The translations under genes and the position numbers were made by a program. The notes under the pieces were generated by a model. The model ran no database searches. It was not told the DNA's origin and saw nothing but the letters and a program-made list of their open reading frames with translations. From Prionace glauca (taxonomy: Eukaryota > Chordata > Chondrichthyes > Carcharhiniformes > Carcharhinidae): a DNA stretch of 64,000 nt. The stretch spans positions 72,410,850 to 72,474,849 of the forward strand of contig CM075724.1 of the NCBI GenBank assembly GCA_037974335.1, given 5' to 3'. The first letter of the stretch is position 1. Every line of letters begins with the position of its first letter. Shown piece by piece: positions 47,110-58,083 of this stretch.

Positions 47110-48060
47110 TTTAATTAATTGGGTATGGGAGTCGCTGGCTGGGTCAACATTTATCACCCATCCCTAATTGATCTTGTGCTGAGCGGTTTGTTATGCCATT
47201 TCTGAGGGCATTTAAGAGTCAATCACATTGCTGTTTACGTGGACTCACATGTAGGCGAGACCAGGTAAGGGCGCAGATTCCCTTCCCTAAAAGACAAGTG
47301 CAAAATATTGGATTGCATAAACTTAGTGACAGCTTGGCTCCACAGTAGGATTTGTGTGATTTTGAGGAGAACTTGCAAGGAGACATGCTCCGGAGTGATT
47401 ATTGCCTAGAATCCTTTTGGTGATAGAGGTCTTGATTCCAGAAAATGTTGGTGAAATTGTATGGGTTGTTACTGTGTGTAGTGCTCCTCGCTGACACTGT
47501 GCGCCTGTCGTGGAGAGAGTGAATGCTTAAGGTGGCGACAGATTGCATCAAGCGGAATTTTTTTTTTACTGGATGAGGTCGATCTTTTTCGAGTGTTGTA
47601 GGAGTTGAATTTATCCAAACAAGTGTAGAGAATTCCATCATACGCCTGGCCTGTGACTTGTAGCTGGTAGACAGACGTCGCAAACTGTGGAATCTGTAAT
47701 TTCCCGCATAACTCTCGATCTCTGATTTGCTCCTATAGCCACGATATTTATATAACTAGTCCAATTATTTTCAGTTCACTGTTGATCTGAATCATGATGG
47801 TACTGGGGCCTCCGTGATAACATTGAAAGTCACTGGGAGATACCTAAATTCTCTGTACTCGAGATGTCCATTGTGTGAAGTTGTGTCACGCAAATGTTTA
47901 TTTCTTTTGTGCAGGTCAGGCCTCAGAACCATCCTGCCCTTCCAATTGGGGGAATCGATAGCTTGAATAACTAAACAGCTGTGAATGTGCAGAAATAACG
48001 ATTGAGCAGCCAATTCTCCAGTCGTATGATGTATAGCCATTTCTGAATCGATAGCAAAAT
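47110..48060 (-). mobile_element. Diverged LINE fragment, same family as 24330-26560
   Basis: The minus frame 47683-47399 has YKSQARRMMEFSTLVWINST and SIHSLHDRRTVSARST, typical of the post-RT region of jockey-type LINEs. On the + strand the beginning GGGAGTCGCTGGCTGGGTCA with TTTATCACCCATCCCTAATT is a well-known shark repeat pattern. Broken frame. Confidence 0.65.
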
Positions 48061-48617
48061 CAGTGAGTCAATAAATTAGTTCAACATCATCTTGTCAGTG
48101 AACGGGCAATAAATGGAAATTGATGAAGGAATTGCAGATCCTTCTGCAAAAAGTTGTAAGAAAATAAGATACAGGACAGGCATTGACTCATGAAGAACAC
48201 TTAAGCTTAGATATTTTAGGAGAAGGCCATAGCTGAGAAAGTTGATAGAAGTCTGTTTGAGTAGCTAACAAGAAGGGTGAAATATATTGACTTGTTTAGT
48301 GTATAGTCTAAATCGATTTTGATGTGACATCTGGCCAGATCTCACATGCCAGATTGACCAAAAAAAAAGAACCCATTGTATCCAAGGAATAGTGGCAAGC
48401 TAATGCCAAAATGGATGCAGTGGCAGGTAACAGAGAATAATGTTTGACTGCTATTTCTGGGACTTGAGAAATAATTTTCCGTGATGTTCCAAAGAGTTCA
48501 ACGCTAACCCTTTCTGTTGGTTGTAATTAACAATGATTCAATCTTAAAAATTGATGGAGGGGGCATGATTAAGAAATTTTCATGTAGTATAAAAATGTCT
48601 TCGTATGGTTGATAACA

Positions 48618-48808
48618 TAGACATAGAACCCTACAGTGCAGAAACAGGCCCTTCGGCCCATCGAGTCTGCACCGAACACAATCCCACCCAGACCCTATCC
48701 CCATATCCCTACACATTTACCTGCTAATCCCTCTAACCTACACATCCCAGGACACTAAGGGGCAATTTTTAGCATAGCCAATGAACCTAACCCGCACATC
48801 TTTGGACT
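48618..48808 (-). mobile_element. tRNA-derived SINE, 5'-truncated
   Basis: On the + strand it starts ACATAGAACCCTACAGTGC and reads through GCCCTTCGGCCCATCGAG to CGCACATCTTTGGACTG, then stops before the head. High similarity to the copies at 577 and 62828, so fairly young. Confidence 0.85.
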
Positions 48809-48989
48809 GATAGTGTGGATGAAAAGTTTAAATTGCGCGGAAATTTAAATGGGCCGGACAGATAGCCAGGAACTGAAAAATGGAATACAAATGAAAAATA
48901 AGACAGAAAAAAACATAATAAATAAACTCTTAGTGAGAAGTATGAAGAGGAACACAGAAAACTTGGAGAATATGCCCATAGATATCTGA

Positions 48990-49520
48990 AAGTAACAGAA
49001 CAGTTAGGTATGTAAATTGACCATGGAGGCTTATCAAATATTATCCTTTATACGTTGGCATATCAGGACAGGGAAGTTACGAGAGACCAGTTACCTTCAG
49101 ATGTAGTATTGCTTAGCGTTCCGCTCACCACATTACAGGGAAGATCGAATCACACTGGAAATATCATAGAGAAGGCTTAAGAAGATGATGCTCGGAGTGA
49201 AGAATTTTAGCTATAAGGAGATATTGATTATATTGAGATTGTTTTCATCTGAACATAACAGGACGAAGGCAATGGGGAGGAAAAGCAGGAAAATTTATTT
49301 AACGTGTACAAAATAATGAGTCGCCTAGATGGAATGCATAGGGAGGTTTTATTATTCTTGGTAAACAAACCATTTTGATTTGGAACTATATCGCCGATCC
49401 TTGATTGCCACTGTCTCAAAACCTATAACTTCTGGTTATATCCACCCCAGATACATTACAGCGGTAAAGAAAGTTGATCACCACCAGCTTTTCTAGGACG
49501 GATGAGCAACAAATACTAGC
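48990..49520 (+). mobile_element. Ancient CR1-group LINE 3' region
   Basis: Decayed sequence corresponding to the GVLAF / VRPHLEY / RRFTRML region (AGGCTTATCAAATATTATCC, CCGCTCACCACATTACAGGG, AGAAGGCTTAAGAAGATGAT). Heavily diverged. Confidence 0.45.
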
Positions 49521-51112
49521 CTTATCAAAGAATTTCACATCCCACGAAAGAATGAAGGAAAAGTAGAAAGGACATGGTGTTAGTCGGCTTCCGAAAATGA
49601 TTAGATGGCAATTGCGGAGCTGACGGCTTGAAACTCACTGCTTAAAATACTGGTGGCGGCAAAAAGCCTCGTTGCATGAAAAACATGGATATGCACTTCA
49701 AGTAATACAACCTTCAGAGTACAGAACAAGAGTGTAAGTGGGGTTTGGCTGCAGAAATCTTTTCGGCTTTGTACAGTAAATAATCATGAACAGTAAAATA
49801 GAGTGAATTAAACTAAATTATTTTGAAACACATCATTCATCAGCTGAACGAGTGCTGGAAGTGCTGAACGTGGGGACAGATGAGGTAAAAGACAAGCTCA
49901 TGGGGAAAACGGGAAGAGTCTACAGAGAGCGTAGAGTGACGGGAAGTGTAGCTAAGGGAGCTGTAAGAGCCAGTAGGGCTAGTGGGGCTACAGCAGATAT
50001 GTATTCGCAGTCTAACCCCAGAACTAGAAACAGAAAAGCCGAGGGAGGAATCGGTGGTGGATTATATTCAAAGGATGTAGCGGCGGAAACTCGAAACCAA
50101 TTTAGTGAAATGATCAAGTTCAAGTTGAACGCAAAATGTGGCATCGAGACAATGTTCAAAATACTCATCTACCAGAAAACAGGAATCTAAAAGTGGAACA
50201 AGGAGGAATCTGAAAACAGAGAAGGAGGAATCTAAAAGTGTCTGTAACAAAAGAAAATCGTTTTACTTAACACCTGAGGAATGAGGCATAATTAGAGCTT
50301 ATCCTGCATAATAAAACCTTTGTATGTGATACCAATGATGTCCAGTTAGCTTTAGACAGCAATGTGTTCACAGGTGGAACTCAGCTGTTCCGAGAATGTT
50401 ATGTGACGTCTGAACTCCAAACAAATGGATAAGCAGCAAAGTGGATTGAAGAGAAGGAAAGGAATCCCGCCATGAGAAATCTGATCCAAAGCTGGGAATC
50501 AACATTCCCCCTCCCCGCCCACCATCACCCTTCCCCCCACCAACAACATCACCGCTCCCGCCCCCAACCCCACAGCATTACCACCCCCTCCATCACCCCC
50601 ACCATGGCCTTCTTTACAGGGATATCTGTGCTTTCATGAATATTTTCTGTGAATCCGTCCCTCACAAACAATAATGCCGAAAGGGGAGAGGGAAGGCATG
50701 ATGGGGTGGGGGCGGCGGGGAGGGGGGTGGTACATGGGGACGGGGTTGGGAAAATGTTGTGTTTCAACGTAAGTCATTTTTTTCGCAAACCTTGCGACCT
50801 TCTCTTATTGACATTGCGGCCCCGCCCATTCTATTCGCATTTAACCACGCGTTCCACCTAATTTATTGAAATCAGTCAACTTTCTGTCAAACTGCCGCTT
50901 TCCAAGTGCTTTGTCATTGACGTTACAAACAACGAAAAAGGAAATAGTTTAACTTGAGTTGACCGTTCCTATTAAAGTCGCATTCATAAATCACCTCTCA
51001 TAATAGATTTCGATATTTCATGCAACAGCTCGCGACCTCATCTATCAAAACGGGTTGTCAACGAAATATTTGCAGACTAACAGAGGTGCACCTCATCAAT
51101 AGGCTTTGAACG
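49521..51112. other. 5' flank of receptor 2
   Basis: No transposon recognised. It contains a C-rich/G-rich imperfect inverted repeat (50556-50612 and 50692-50750) 360-560 bases before the receptor 2 ATG. Promoter elements could not be assigned. Confidence 0.35.
50556..50750. repeat. Imperfect inverted repeat, C-rich left arm and G-rich right arm
   Basis: The reverse complement of the left arm (GAAGGCCATGGTGGGGGTGA ... TGGGGTTGGGG) resembles the right arm (GAAGGCATGATGGGGTGGGG ... CGGGGTTGGG). The arms are about 57 bases with an 80-base spacer. The G-rich strand also has quadruplex potential. Confidence 0.5.
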
Positions 51113-51158
51113 ATGTTTGCGTGTCAGTGCATATGGGTCCTGGGTATTATTTACGAAG
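51113..51158 (+). CDS. Receptor 2 exon 1: leader
   Basis: Fifteen codons plus one base, then the donor GTATTT. An in-frame TGA lies just upstream, so the ATG at 51113 is the first possible start. The leader is short, but its end (VLGIIYE) aligns with the leader end of receptor 1 (VLGIIFT) and has the same phase. Confidence 0.62.
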
Positions 51159-51247
51159 GTATTTTCCATAACAAATCATTTTCTCTTTTAGAATCTTCTA
51201 ATCTTGTTTTCTTTTTCATCCGTGAGTCCGCTTATATTCCGCCTACA

Positions 51248-51293
<46 letters not shown>

Positions 51294-54200
51294 CCGATCT
51301 GTTTACGTTTACCGCACAATTTATTCATATGTAACAACTACATTTTAAATATTTTATAGTTGCTTCCACCTCGGTGTCGCAATCGCCTGAAAGCACCATC
51401 GTGATGGCAGGTTCAGACATTACATTCCATTGTACAGCGAACTCTGTCCAGATTCATTCAGATGTGGATGTTTATTGGTGGAAACTTGGCAATGAAACCT
51501 TTTTACAACCGAATTCTGATGACAGAAAGCGATTCTCTCCTTTTAAAAGCGGAGTGACTTCCTTCCAGATCCTGAACGCCCGTGTCTCCGACTCCGGATC
51601 CTATTACTGCGGAGTGCGAGTCAAAGGCAACAGGATCCTCAATGGAACTGGATCCAAACTTGTTGTGCACGGTAAGAGGCATGGGGCATCTGTCATTGTA
51701 GGATGCTATACAGAAGATCAGAGGCAGTTTTGATTAATCAGGGGGATTAACAGGGCAAATTTATGGGGTTATGGAGATCGGGCCTGGGAAGGATTTTTCT
51801 CGGTGCAGTCTCGATGGGCCAAATGGCCTCCTTTAGCACTGTAGGATTCTATAATTCTGTAATCAGTGAATTGATTTGTAATGTTAATTTGTGAAAGAGG
51901 ATTAGGGAACATAATTTAAAGCCGGGCCTATAACCATATCACAATCCGCACCCATTGTTTTTTATGCATCTATATTCTACTTGTTTACCTGTTTTAGCGC
52001 AGGGTTCCAATGCATGAGGGATTTTACCTAAAAATGCCCTATGTGGTAGCAAAAAGGACCTTGACTGGCTGGCGATACGAATAGATCACAAAACATTTTT
52101 GTTACGAGGGTCTGTGCTTTACAATTCTATTTCAGAATCCTTGGGTTTGGTATTTCTGTGGTACCACCTTCAAAGATTATAATAGTAAGATTACTCAAAC
52201 TGATCGGTATATGAAACCGATCAGTTCGCTATGGATTGGAATTAATTAGAGGGGAAGATTATAAAAAAAGTATTGATATCAATGACGCCTTCCTCATCCG
52301 AGGTGTTTGACACATATAGGTTAAACCTTTAAGTAACACGAATTCAAGTAAATTTCAGGTAACTGGAAACACAGTCCCATTGCGGTCATGTTTGGAAATT
52401 AGATTTGATACTCGCTTGGAATATGACGGTGGAATCAAATCTGTGGATTTCACAGCGTCAGTTCGTGAGGTCAGACCAGATCTATAGCTAATGTTGCTTC
52501 GTGTTAGGATTGAAACAAAAAGCTGCATTGCTCATTCCCCTCCGCTCTCCCCCACCCTTCCCCCCACACCCCACCCCTTGGCAGCTCCACGGTTCATCTC
52601 TTCAAACGACAGTTGTTGCTAAATTTGCAGCAATTTCCAATTTTTCACCTTTAAAATATTGAACAAATTATGATTAATATTCTGCGCACTAAGATTATCG
52701 TGAGACCAATGTATCATTTCACTTGGCCGTAATATCTCCCCTTGCTACAGAAATGGAAACCTTAACTCAATCAACTTCAAATAATATTGTCTACGTGAGT
52801 TTTGTTTAGTTACATGGTGTATAATCATAATACTTCTGAATAGATATGAAAAAAGTATGCCTTTGTTTTCCATTTGCAATTTGGTATTCTTGCCTTTGCC
52901 CAGATGAGTGCAAAATATGAAGCTTCTACAGCATGCTTCTTTCCACAGGCAATATTTATTTGCAAGACCAAAACCAACCTGAATGTCTTGCGCATTACTT
53001 TATTCTAGTACTGTAACATTGTTCATTAGTCTTCACATATTAATCTAGAATTTGCAATGGGAATTTAAATTTAACGTTTTGTCGTGATTTTATTTGGTCT
53101 GTGCGACTAAAAACCATCTAACCATCGCCAGGATGACTGGATCTTGATGGAGAATAAGCTACACAAGTACAAACAATCAGTGTTTTCGTTTCGCTGTTCC
53201 ACAGCTTCCCCAGAACCCATAAGACTGATCCCCAAGGTTTCCCGAACCAACTCATCTACTCGAACACTTGTGTGTGAAACGGCTGAGTTCTACCCAGACT
53301 CTCTCACCTTCATTTGGTATAAAAACGACAGCAACATTGTGACTGGAATCAGCACCATTCAAACGGTGAACGCAAACGGGAAGTATAAAGCTTCCAGTAG
53401 TTTGGAAATGGCAGATCCAGCCCAGAGCGGTATTGTGTATACCTGTGTGGTGTCTCACCTCACACTGCAGCATCCAGCCATGGCTATTTACTTGGACTCC
53501 ATTTCTAATTCAGGTAAGATGCCAATCTTTGTACAGATATAGTCGGTAACCGTTTGCTATGTATTCACATTAATGTCGTTCAATCCTCTGAACTTAATTA
53601 CATTCATTTAAAGACTGGTTCGTCTTAGGGATTTATAAAGCGAATGAAGGAGGGAAAGAGAGCGATCTTTTACGAATATTATTCATTACCTAATTGCACT
53701 CAGATTCAATAGGTTGTCCTTTAACGCAGAACAAAGAAAGTCATGGAAAGTCTTTTCACTCATGACTTTAGAATTTCCTCGTTATGACAAGCTGCTGATA
53801 CCTTTGGATAGATATTCCACTTTATGAGACACATCACCCTGCACTCATGTGCCTGTAATTTTCGACGTGTGGTGCCTAGCTGTAAAATTCCTGTTTTTTG
53901 TATCAATGGAGATGCAAACGATATATGTTTATTGATGCAATGCGAACAAGGGATGTAATCAGCTGATTGTGAAGTGAGAATCAATAATAGTACCAGGTCA
54001 TATGAATTAAAAGTCTTTGGCTCGGCTACTGAAAAATATTCGCAATATATTTTTTTCAATAGACTGGTTGCGTATCACTTCCTTCGACGGGAAAGTGATA
54101 TTTGGTTATTCATATTAATAATAATAATTATATTACGTTCGCTATGTTCACTATCATTTTCACAGATTCTGGGCACACTACCACTTATCTACAGATTTCT

Positions 54201-54442
54201 ATATATACAGAAGTTGTATTGATATTTCTCGCCCTGAGCGCTTTCATTATGAAGAGCTACCGACACCGTAACTGTAATGGTAAGGAGCCAACCTAGTTGT
54301 TTATCTTTGATACAAGCCAAGAATGAATCCAGTCGAAAGCATACCCCCCAGCACACTGTTTTAACCCAGCATTAGTTCAAAAACGCAGGTTTTCTTTCAA
54401 GCTTTTTCCTCTCTGGCAGACATTCTGAAACGACAAATATGA
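51113..54442 (+). CDS. Receptor 2: spliced V-C1-TM short-tail immunoglobulin-superfamily receptor
   Basis: Paralogue-like partner of receptor 1 on the same strand. Exons are 51113-51158, 51360-51671, 53205-53513, 54166-54279 and probably 54420-54442, all phase 1, giving 267 aa. Domains: leader 1-15; V domain with Cys40, Trp55, S-D-S-G-S-Y-Y-C (92-99) and J-like N-G-T-G-S-K-L-V-V (110-118); C1 domain with Cys143, E-F-Y-P 147-150, Trp157, Cys200 in YTCVVSH; membrane segment about 230-251 with Glu238 inside; tail of about 16 residues without tyrosine motif after the membrane-proximal Tyr254. Receptors with short tails usually signal through adaptors, but those normally carry a basic membrane residue; the acidic one here is unusual. 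The last exon is the weakest part. Function beyond cell-surface recognition is not inferred. Confidence 0.74.
51247..51291 (+). repeat. (ATCT)n microsatellite in receptor 2 intron 1
   Basis: About eleven perfect ATCT units directly upstream of the V exon region. A candidate polymorphic marker. No coding role. Confidence 0.9.
51360..51671 (+). CDS. Receptor 2 exon 2: V domain with J-like end
   Basis: The exon is 312 bases, phase 1 to 1, between TTTTATAG and GTAAGA. It encodes ITFHC, VYWWK, SDSGSYYC and the J-like strand NGTGSKLVV. The same landmarks and strand G appear in receptor 1. N-linked glycosylation sequons are visible at NET and NGT. Confidence 0.87.
51732..51863 (+). mobile_element. 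tRNA-derived SINE 3' end in receptor 2 intron 2
   Basis: It reads AATCAGGGGGATTAACAGGG, CGGTGCAGTCTCGATGGGCC and CACTGTAGGATTCTATAATT. Diverged 3' part of the 577-914 SINE family, 60 bases downstream of the V exon donor. Confidence 0.75.
51864..53204. other. Receptor 2 intron 2, rest
   Basis: AT-rich intron with no transposon recognised. A 44-base segment at 52751-52794 is bordered by TACAG and GTGAGT but does not keep phase between the V and C1 exons. Confidence 0.35.
53205..53513 (+). CDS. Receptor 2 exon 3: C1-set domain
   Basis: The exon is 309 bases, phase 1 to 1, acceptor TTCCACAG and donor GTAAGA. C1 landmarks are TLVC, AEFYP, FIWYK and YTCVVSH. The stretch KYKASSSLEMADPAQSG aligns with LYEASSQLQEAQPARSG in receptor 1, which supports duplication of a common ancestor. 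Confidence 0.87.
54166..54279 (+). CDS. Receptor 2 exon 4: transmembrane segment
   Basis: The exon is 114 bases, phase 1 to 1, acceptor TTTCACAG and donor GTAAGG. The hydrophobic run from YLQISIY to ALSAFIM contains one glutamate about nine residues in. Only 13 residues follow the glutamate before lysine, too few to span a membrane alone, so the acidic residue probably lies within the bilayer. Basic residues (KSYRHR) follow as stop-transfer. Confidence 0.75.
54420..54442 (+). CDS. Receptor 2 candidate last exon: short tail and stop
   Basis: A long pyrimidine tract and CTCTGGCAG precede 54420. In the required phase the exon reads D-I-L-K-R-Q-I and stops at 54440-54442. An AATAAA at 54612-54617 would close a 3' UTR of about 170 bases. 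This fits a short-tail receptor, but another acceptor at 54543-54544 or further downstream exons cannot be excluded. Confidence 0.45.
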
Positions 54443-54611
54443 AAATAGAAATGTTTTGATCAACAATGTCTGTCGCACTGAGCAGGCTTCATATCAAGCT
54501 ACTTCCGACAACTTGCTCTGAATACTCTGTTCATATTTTGACAGCTGTGACAGATTCCACCCCAGCCGCTGAGCCAATCCATAACATTCTAAAACGATTA
54601 ACGATATTTTA

Positions 54612-54617
54612 AATAAA
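54612..54617 (+). promoter_or_regulatory. Candidate polyadenylation signal of receptor 2
   Basis: A canonical AATAAA lies 170 bases after the candidate stop and just before a CR1 insertion at about 54665. The position fits a terminal exon starting at 54420. A six-base motif in AT-rich DNA can occur by chance. Confidence 0.35.
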
Positions 54618-54664
54618 AAAGTCAATCTGTCGTATCTCGCATTTGTTAACCGATCCTTTCGTTA

Positions 54665-56058
54665 GTTCTTGGGAGGAGAAGACAGCGGGTAGTAGTGGAG
54701 GGCTCCTTTTCCAATTGGAGGTCTGTCACCAGTGGGGTGCCGCAGGGCTCGGTACTAGGACCTCTACTATTTGTAGTATACATTAATGACTTGGAAGAGG
54801 GGGTAGGTGGTGTGATCAGCAAATTTGCTGATGACACTAAGTTGGTTGGATTGGCGGGTACTGAGGAGCAGTGCCTGGCAATGCAACAGGACATAGATAG
54901 GCTGGTAGATTGGGCAGATAGATGGCAAATGGAATTTAATCCGGAGAAATGCGAGGTGATGCACTTTGGCCGGAATAATGTGGAAGGGAGTTATATGATA
55001 AAAGGTAGAACTATCTGGAGTATAGATACGCAGAGAGACCTGGGGGTGCAGGTACACAAGTCCCTGAAGGTGTCGGTGCAGGTGCAGAATGTGATGAGGA
55101 AAGCGTATGGCATGTTAGCCTTCATAGGAAGGGGTATAGATTATAAGAGTAGGAGTCTGATGTTGCAGTTGTATAGAACGTTGGTTAGGCCTCACCTGGA
55201 GTACTGCGTCCAGTTCTGGTCGCCGTACTACCGGAAGGATGTAGAGATCCTGGAGAGAGTGCAGAGGAGATTTACCAGGATGTTGCCTGGTATGGAAGGG
55301 CTGTCTTACGAGGAAAGATTGAACGCACTTGGGCTGTTTTCCCTTGAGAGACGTCGGCTGAGGGGGGATTTGATAGAGGTTTATAAGATTATGAAGGGGA
55401 CAGATAGAGTAGATGGTGATAAGCTTTTTCCGCTATTAGAAATGGATAGAACGAGGGGTCACGGGCTTAGGGTGAGGGGGGCTAGATATAAGACTAATGT
55501 TAGAGGGCAGTTTTTCACACAAAGGGTAGTGGGGATGTGGAATGCACTGCCGAGTGAGGTGGTGGTAGCAGGCACGCTAGGGTTGTTCAAGAGTCACTTG
55601 GACAGCCACATGAGCAGTTTACATATAGGGGGATATAGCAGGCCTTATTAAGCATTGTAGGCTTGGGGTCAGTTTAGTCTCAGGGGTATAGAGTCATTAA
55701 TAATGAAATTTTTATCCACAGGCACTTACCATCTCGAGGGCATCATGGCAGCACAGAGGTTATCTCTGTTGCTGTGCGGACACATGGAGTTGGGCCTGTG
55801 TCCGTGGGAGTTTGTGCGTTCTCCCCGTGGTTGCGTGGGTTTCCTCCGGGTGCTCCGGTTTCCTCCCACATCCCAAAAATGTGCTTTTAGGCTGATTGAT
55901 TGGGTAACAAATTGTCCCTATATTGGACCTCCCTGATCCTCACACAGTAGGCATAGACTAGAGTCATGAATAGGTCACTGACCATGGGACGGCGGCGCGG
56001 GCTCGTTGGGCCGAAGGGCCTGTTTCCCGTGCTGTTTTGTTCTTTGTTCTTTGTTCTT
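54665..56058 (+). mobile_element. CR1 family A, 5'-truncated, open to its end
   Basis: The 318-codon frame from 54695 has GVPQGSVLGPLLFVVYINDL, FADDTK (intact box, unlike the full-length A copy), VQRRFTRMLPGMEG and YSRPY then stop at 55649. The 3' UTR has the SINE-like module (about 55740-55900) and ends in TTCTTTG repeats. It lies just beyond the candidate poly(A) signal of receptor 2. Confidence 0.92.
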
Positions 56059-56511
56059 CCTTACGCCGTATCCCATCAGTATACCAAATTTTAATAATAT
56101 CCATTCATTGGTTTCTGAAATGAATTATTTATAAACATTTTAGCAGACTAACTACTGGACAAGAATATTCCATCCGCCCACCTATAGTGACAGAAGGCAA
56201 CGAAGAAACAACGGAACAGGGAGGAAAGAAGGAAAAGATCAATCTGATCCTGGAATGGAAATTTAACGACATGTGAACTGCTCCATTGCAGTCGCAATCT
56301 GAAACAAATCAATTGTCAATCGAATGAACACAAAGTAATGATTAAGGAGTAGCGATGTTTTGTTGGTTACATTTTTGGTGACGTTTTGAAGTTTGAAGTA
56401 TAAATTGCGTCATAAGGCCGAATGCATTTAAGGAACCTTAAGATGGGATTTCTCTGCCCTGCGATCCTCAATATGGCATTAGTTGAAATTCAGTCGGATC
56501 CCCTTCACTAG
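56059..56511. other. No recognised content
   Basis: About 450 bases. Checked for a further receptor 2 tail exon: acceptor-like TTTTAGCAG at about 56142 leads directly to a stop in phase 1. Nothing supported. Confidence 0.35.
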
Positions 56512-58083
56512 ATAGAACATAGTACATAGAACATTACAGCACAAACAGGCCCTTCGGCCCTCGAGTTGCGCCGATCGCATCAACCCCACCAATCTATAGA
56601 CCTATCTATAACCCCCAATCCCATTAAACCCCATATACTCATCCAGAAGTCTTTTAAAAGACCCCAGCGAGTTCGCCTCCACCACCGACGACGGCAGCCG
56701 ATTCCAATCACTCACTACCCTCTGAGTGAAAAACTTACCCCTAACATCACCTCTGTACTTCCCTCCCCGCACCTTAAATCTGTGTCCTCTCGTAGCGACC
56801 ATTTCAACCCGGGGAAATAGCCTCTGAGAGTCCACCCTATCTATTCCTCTCAACATTTTATAAACTTCTATCAGGTCGCCTCTCAACCTTCGCCTCTCCA
56901 GGGAAAAGAGTCCCAGCTCCCTCAACCTATCTTCATAAGGCATGCCTCCCAGTCCAGGCAACATCCTTGTAAATCTCCTCTGCACCCTTTCAATAGCTTC
57001 TACGTCTTTCCTATAGTGAGGCGACCAGAACTGCGCACAGTACTCCAAATGAGGCCTGACGAGGGTCCTGTAAAGTTGCAGCATTACCTCCCGACTCCTA
57101 AACTCAATCCCTCGATTAATGAAGGCCAGTACACCATACGCCTTCTTGACCACCTCCTCCACCTGCGAGGCCGATTTAAGAGTCCTGTGAACCCGGACCC
57201 CGAGATCCTTCTGCTCTTCAACGCTACTAAGACCCCTGCCCTTAATAGTGTACTCGTTCATCCCGTTGGTTCTGCCGAAATGGACTACTACACATTTATC
57301 CGCGTTGAAGTCCATCTGCCACTTCTCCGCCCATTCCTGCATCCTATCTATGTCCTGCTGCAACTTTTGACATCCTTCCAGACCATCCACAACACCGCCG
57401 ACCTTCATGTCATCAGCGAACTTGCTAACCCATCCCTCCACTTCCTCATCCAGGTCATTTATGAAACTGACAAACAACAAGGGTCCCAGAACAGATCCCT
57501 GGGGCACCCCACTGGTGACTGACCTCCATTCCGAAAAAGACCCATCCACAACCACTCTCTGCCTTCTGCAGGCAAGCCAGTTCTGGATCCACAAGGCCAA
57601 AGGCCCTTGGATCCCATGCCCTCTCACCTTCTCAAGAAGTCTTGCATGGGGGACCTTATCAAAAGCCTTGCTGAAGTCCATGTACACTACGTCCACGGCA
57701 CTTCCTTCGTCAATGTGTTCAGTCACATTATCGAAAAACTCAACTAGGCTCGTAAGGCACGACCTGCCCTTGACAAATCCATGCTGACTATTCCTGATCA
57801 TGTCAAACCTCTCCAAATGGTCGTAAATCTTGTCCCTCAGAAGCCTCTCCATCAGCTTACCAACCACTGAGGTCAGACTCACCGGGCGGTAATTTCCCGG
57901 GCTATCTCTGTTCCCTTTCTTGAAAATAGGGACTACATCCGCAATCCTCCAATCTTCCGGAACCTCTCCCGTCTCCATTGACGACGCAAAGATCATCGCC
58001 AAGGGCTCTGCAATCACTTCCCTAGCCTCCCACAGTATCCTGGGGTACATCCCATCTGGTCCCGGCGACTTATCTACCTTGAT
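56512..58083 (-). mobile_element. CR1 family B, 5'-truncated, 482-codon open frame
   Basis: On the minus strand the frame runs 58050-56602: PRILWEAREVIAEPLAMIF, YRPVSLTSVVGKLMERLL, MDFSKAFDKVPHARLL, GVPQGSVLGPLLFVSFINDL, FADDMK, VQRRFTRMLPGLGG and GIGGYR stop. The catalytic FADD is intact. The longest clean family B copy in the window. It ends in TTCTATG units at 56512. Confidence 0.92.

Noticed and set aside
50649-50861. Small ORFs over the G/C-rich inverted repeat
   Set aside because: Low-complexity frames on both strands, no conserved motif; better explained by base composition.
56130-56280. Further cytoplasmic exon of receptor 2
   Set aside because: In the phase required by the membrane exon the reading meets a stop immediately after the acceptor-like site.
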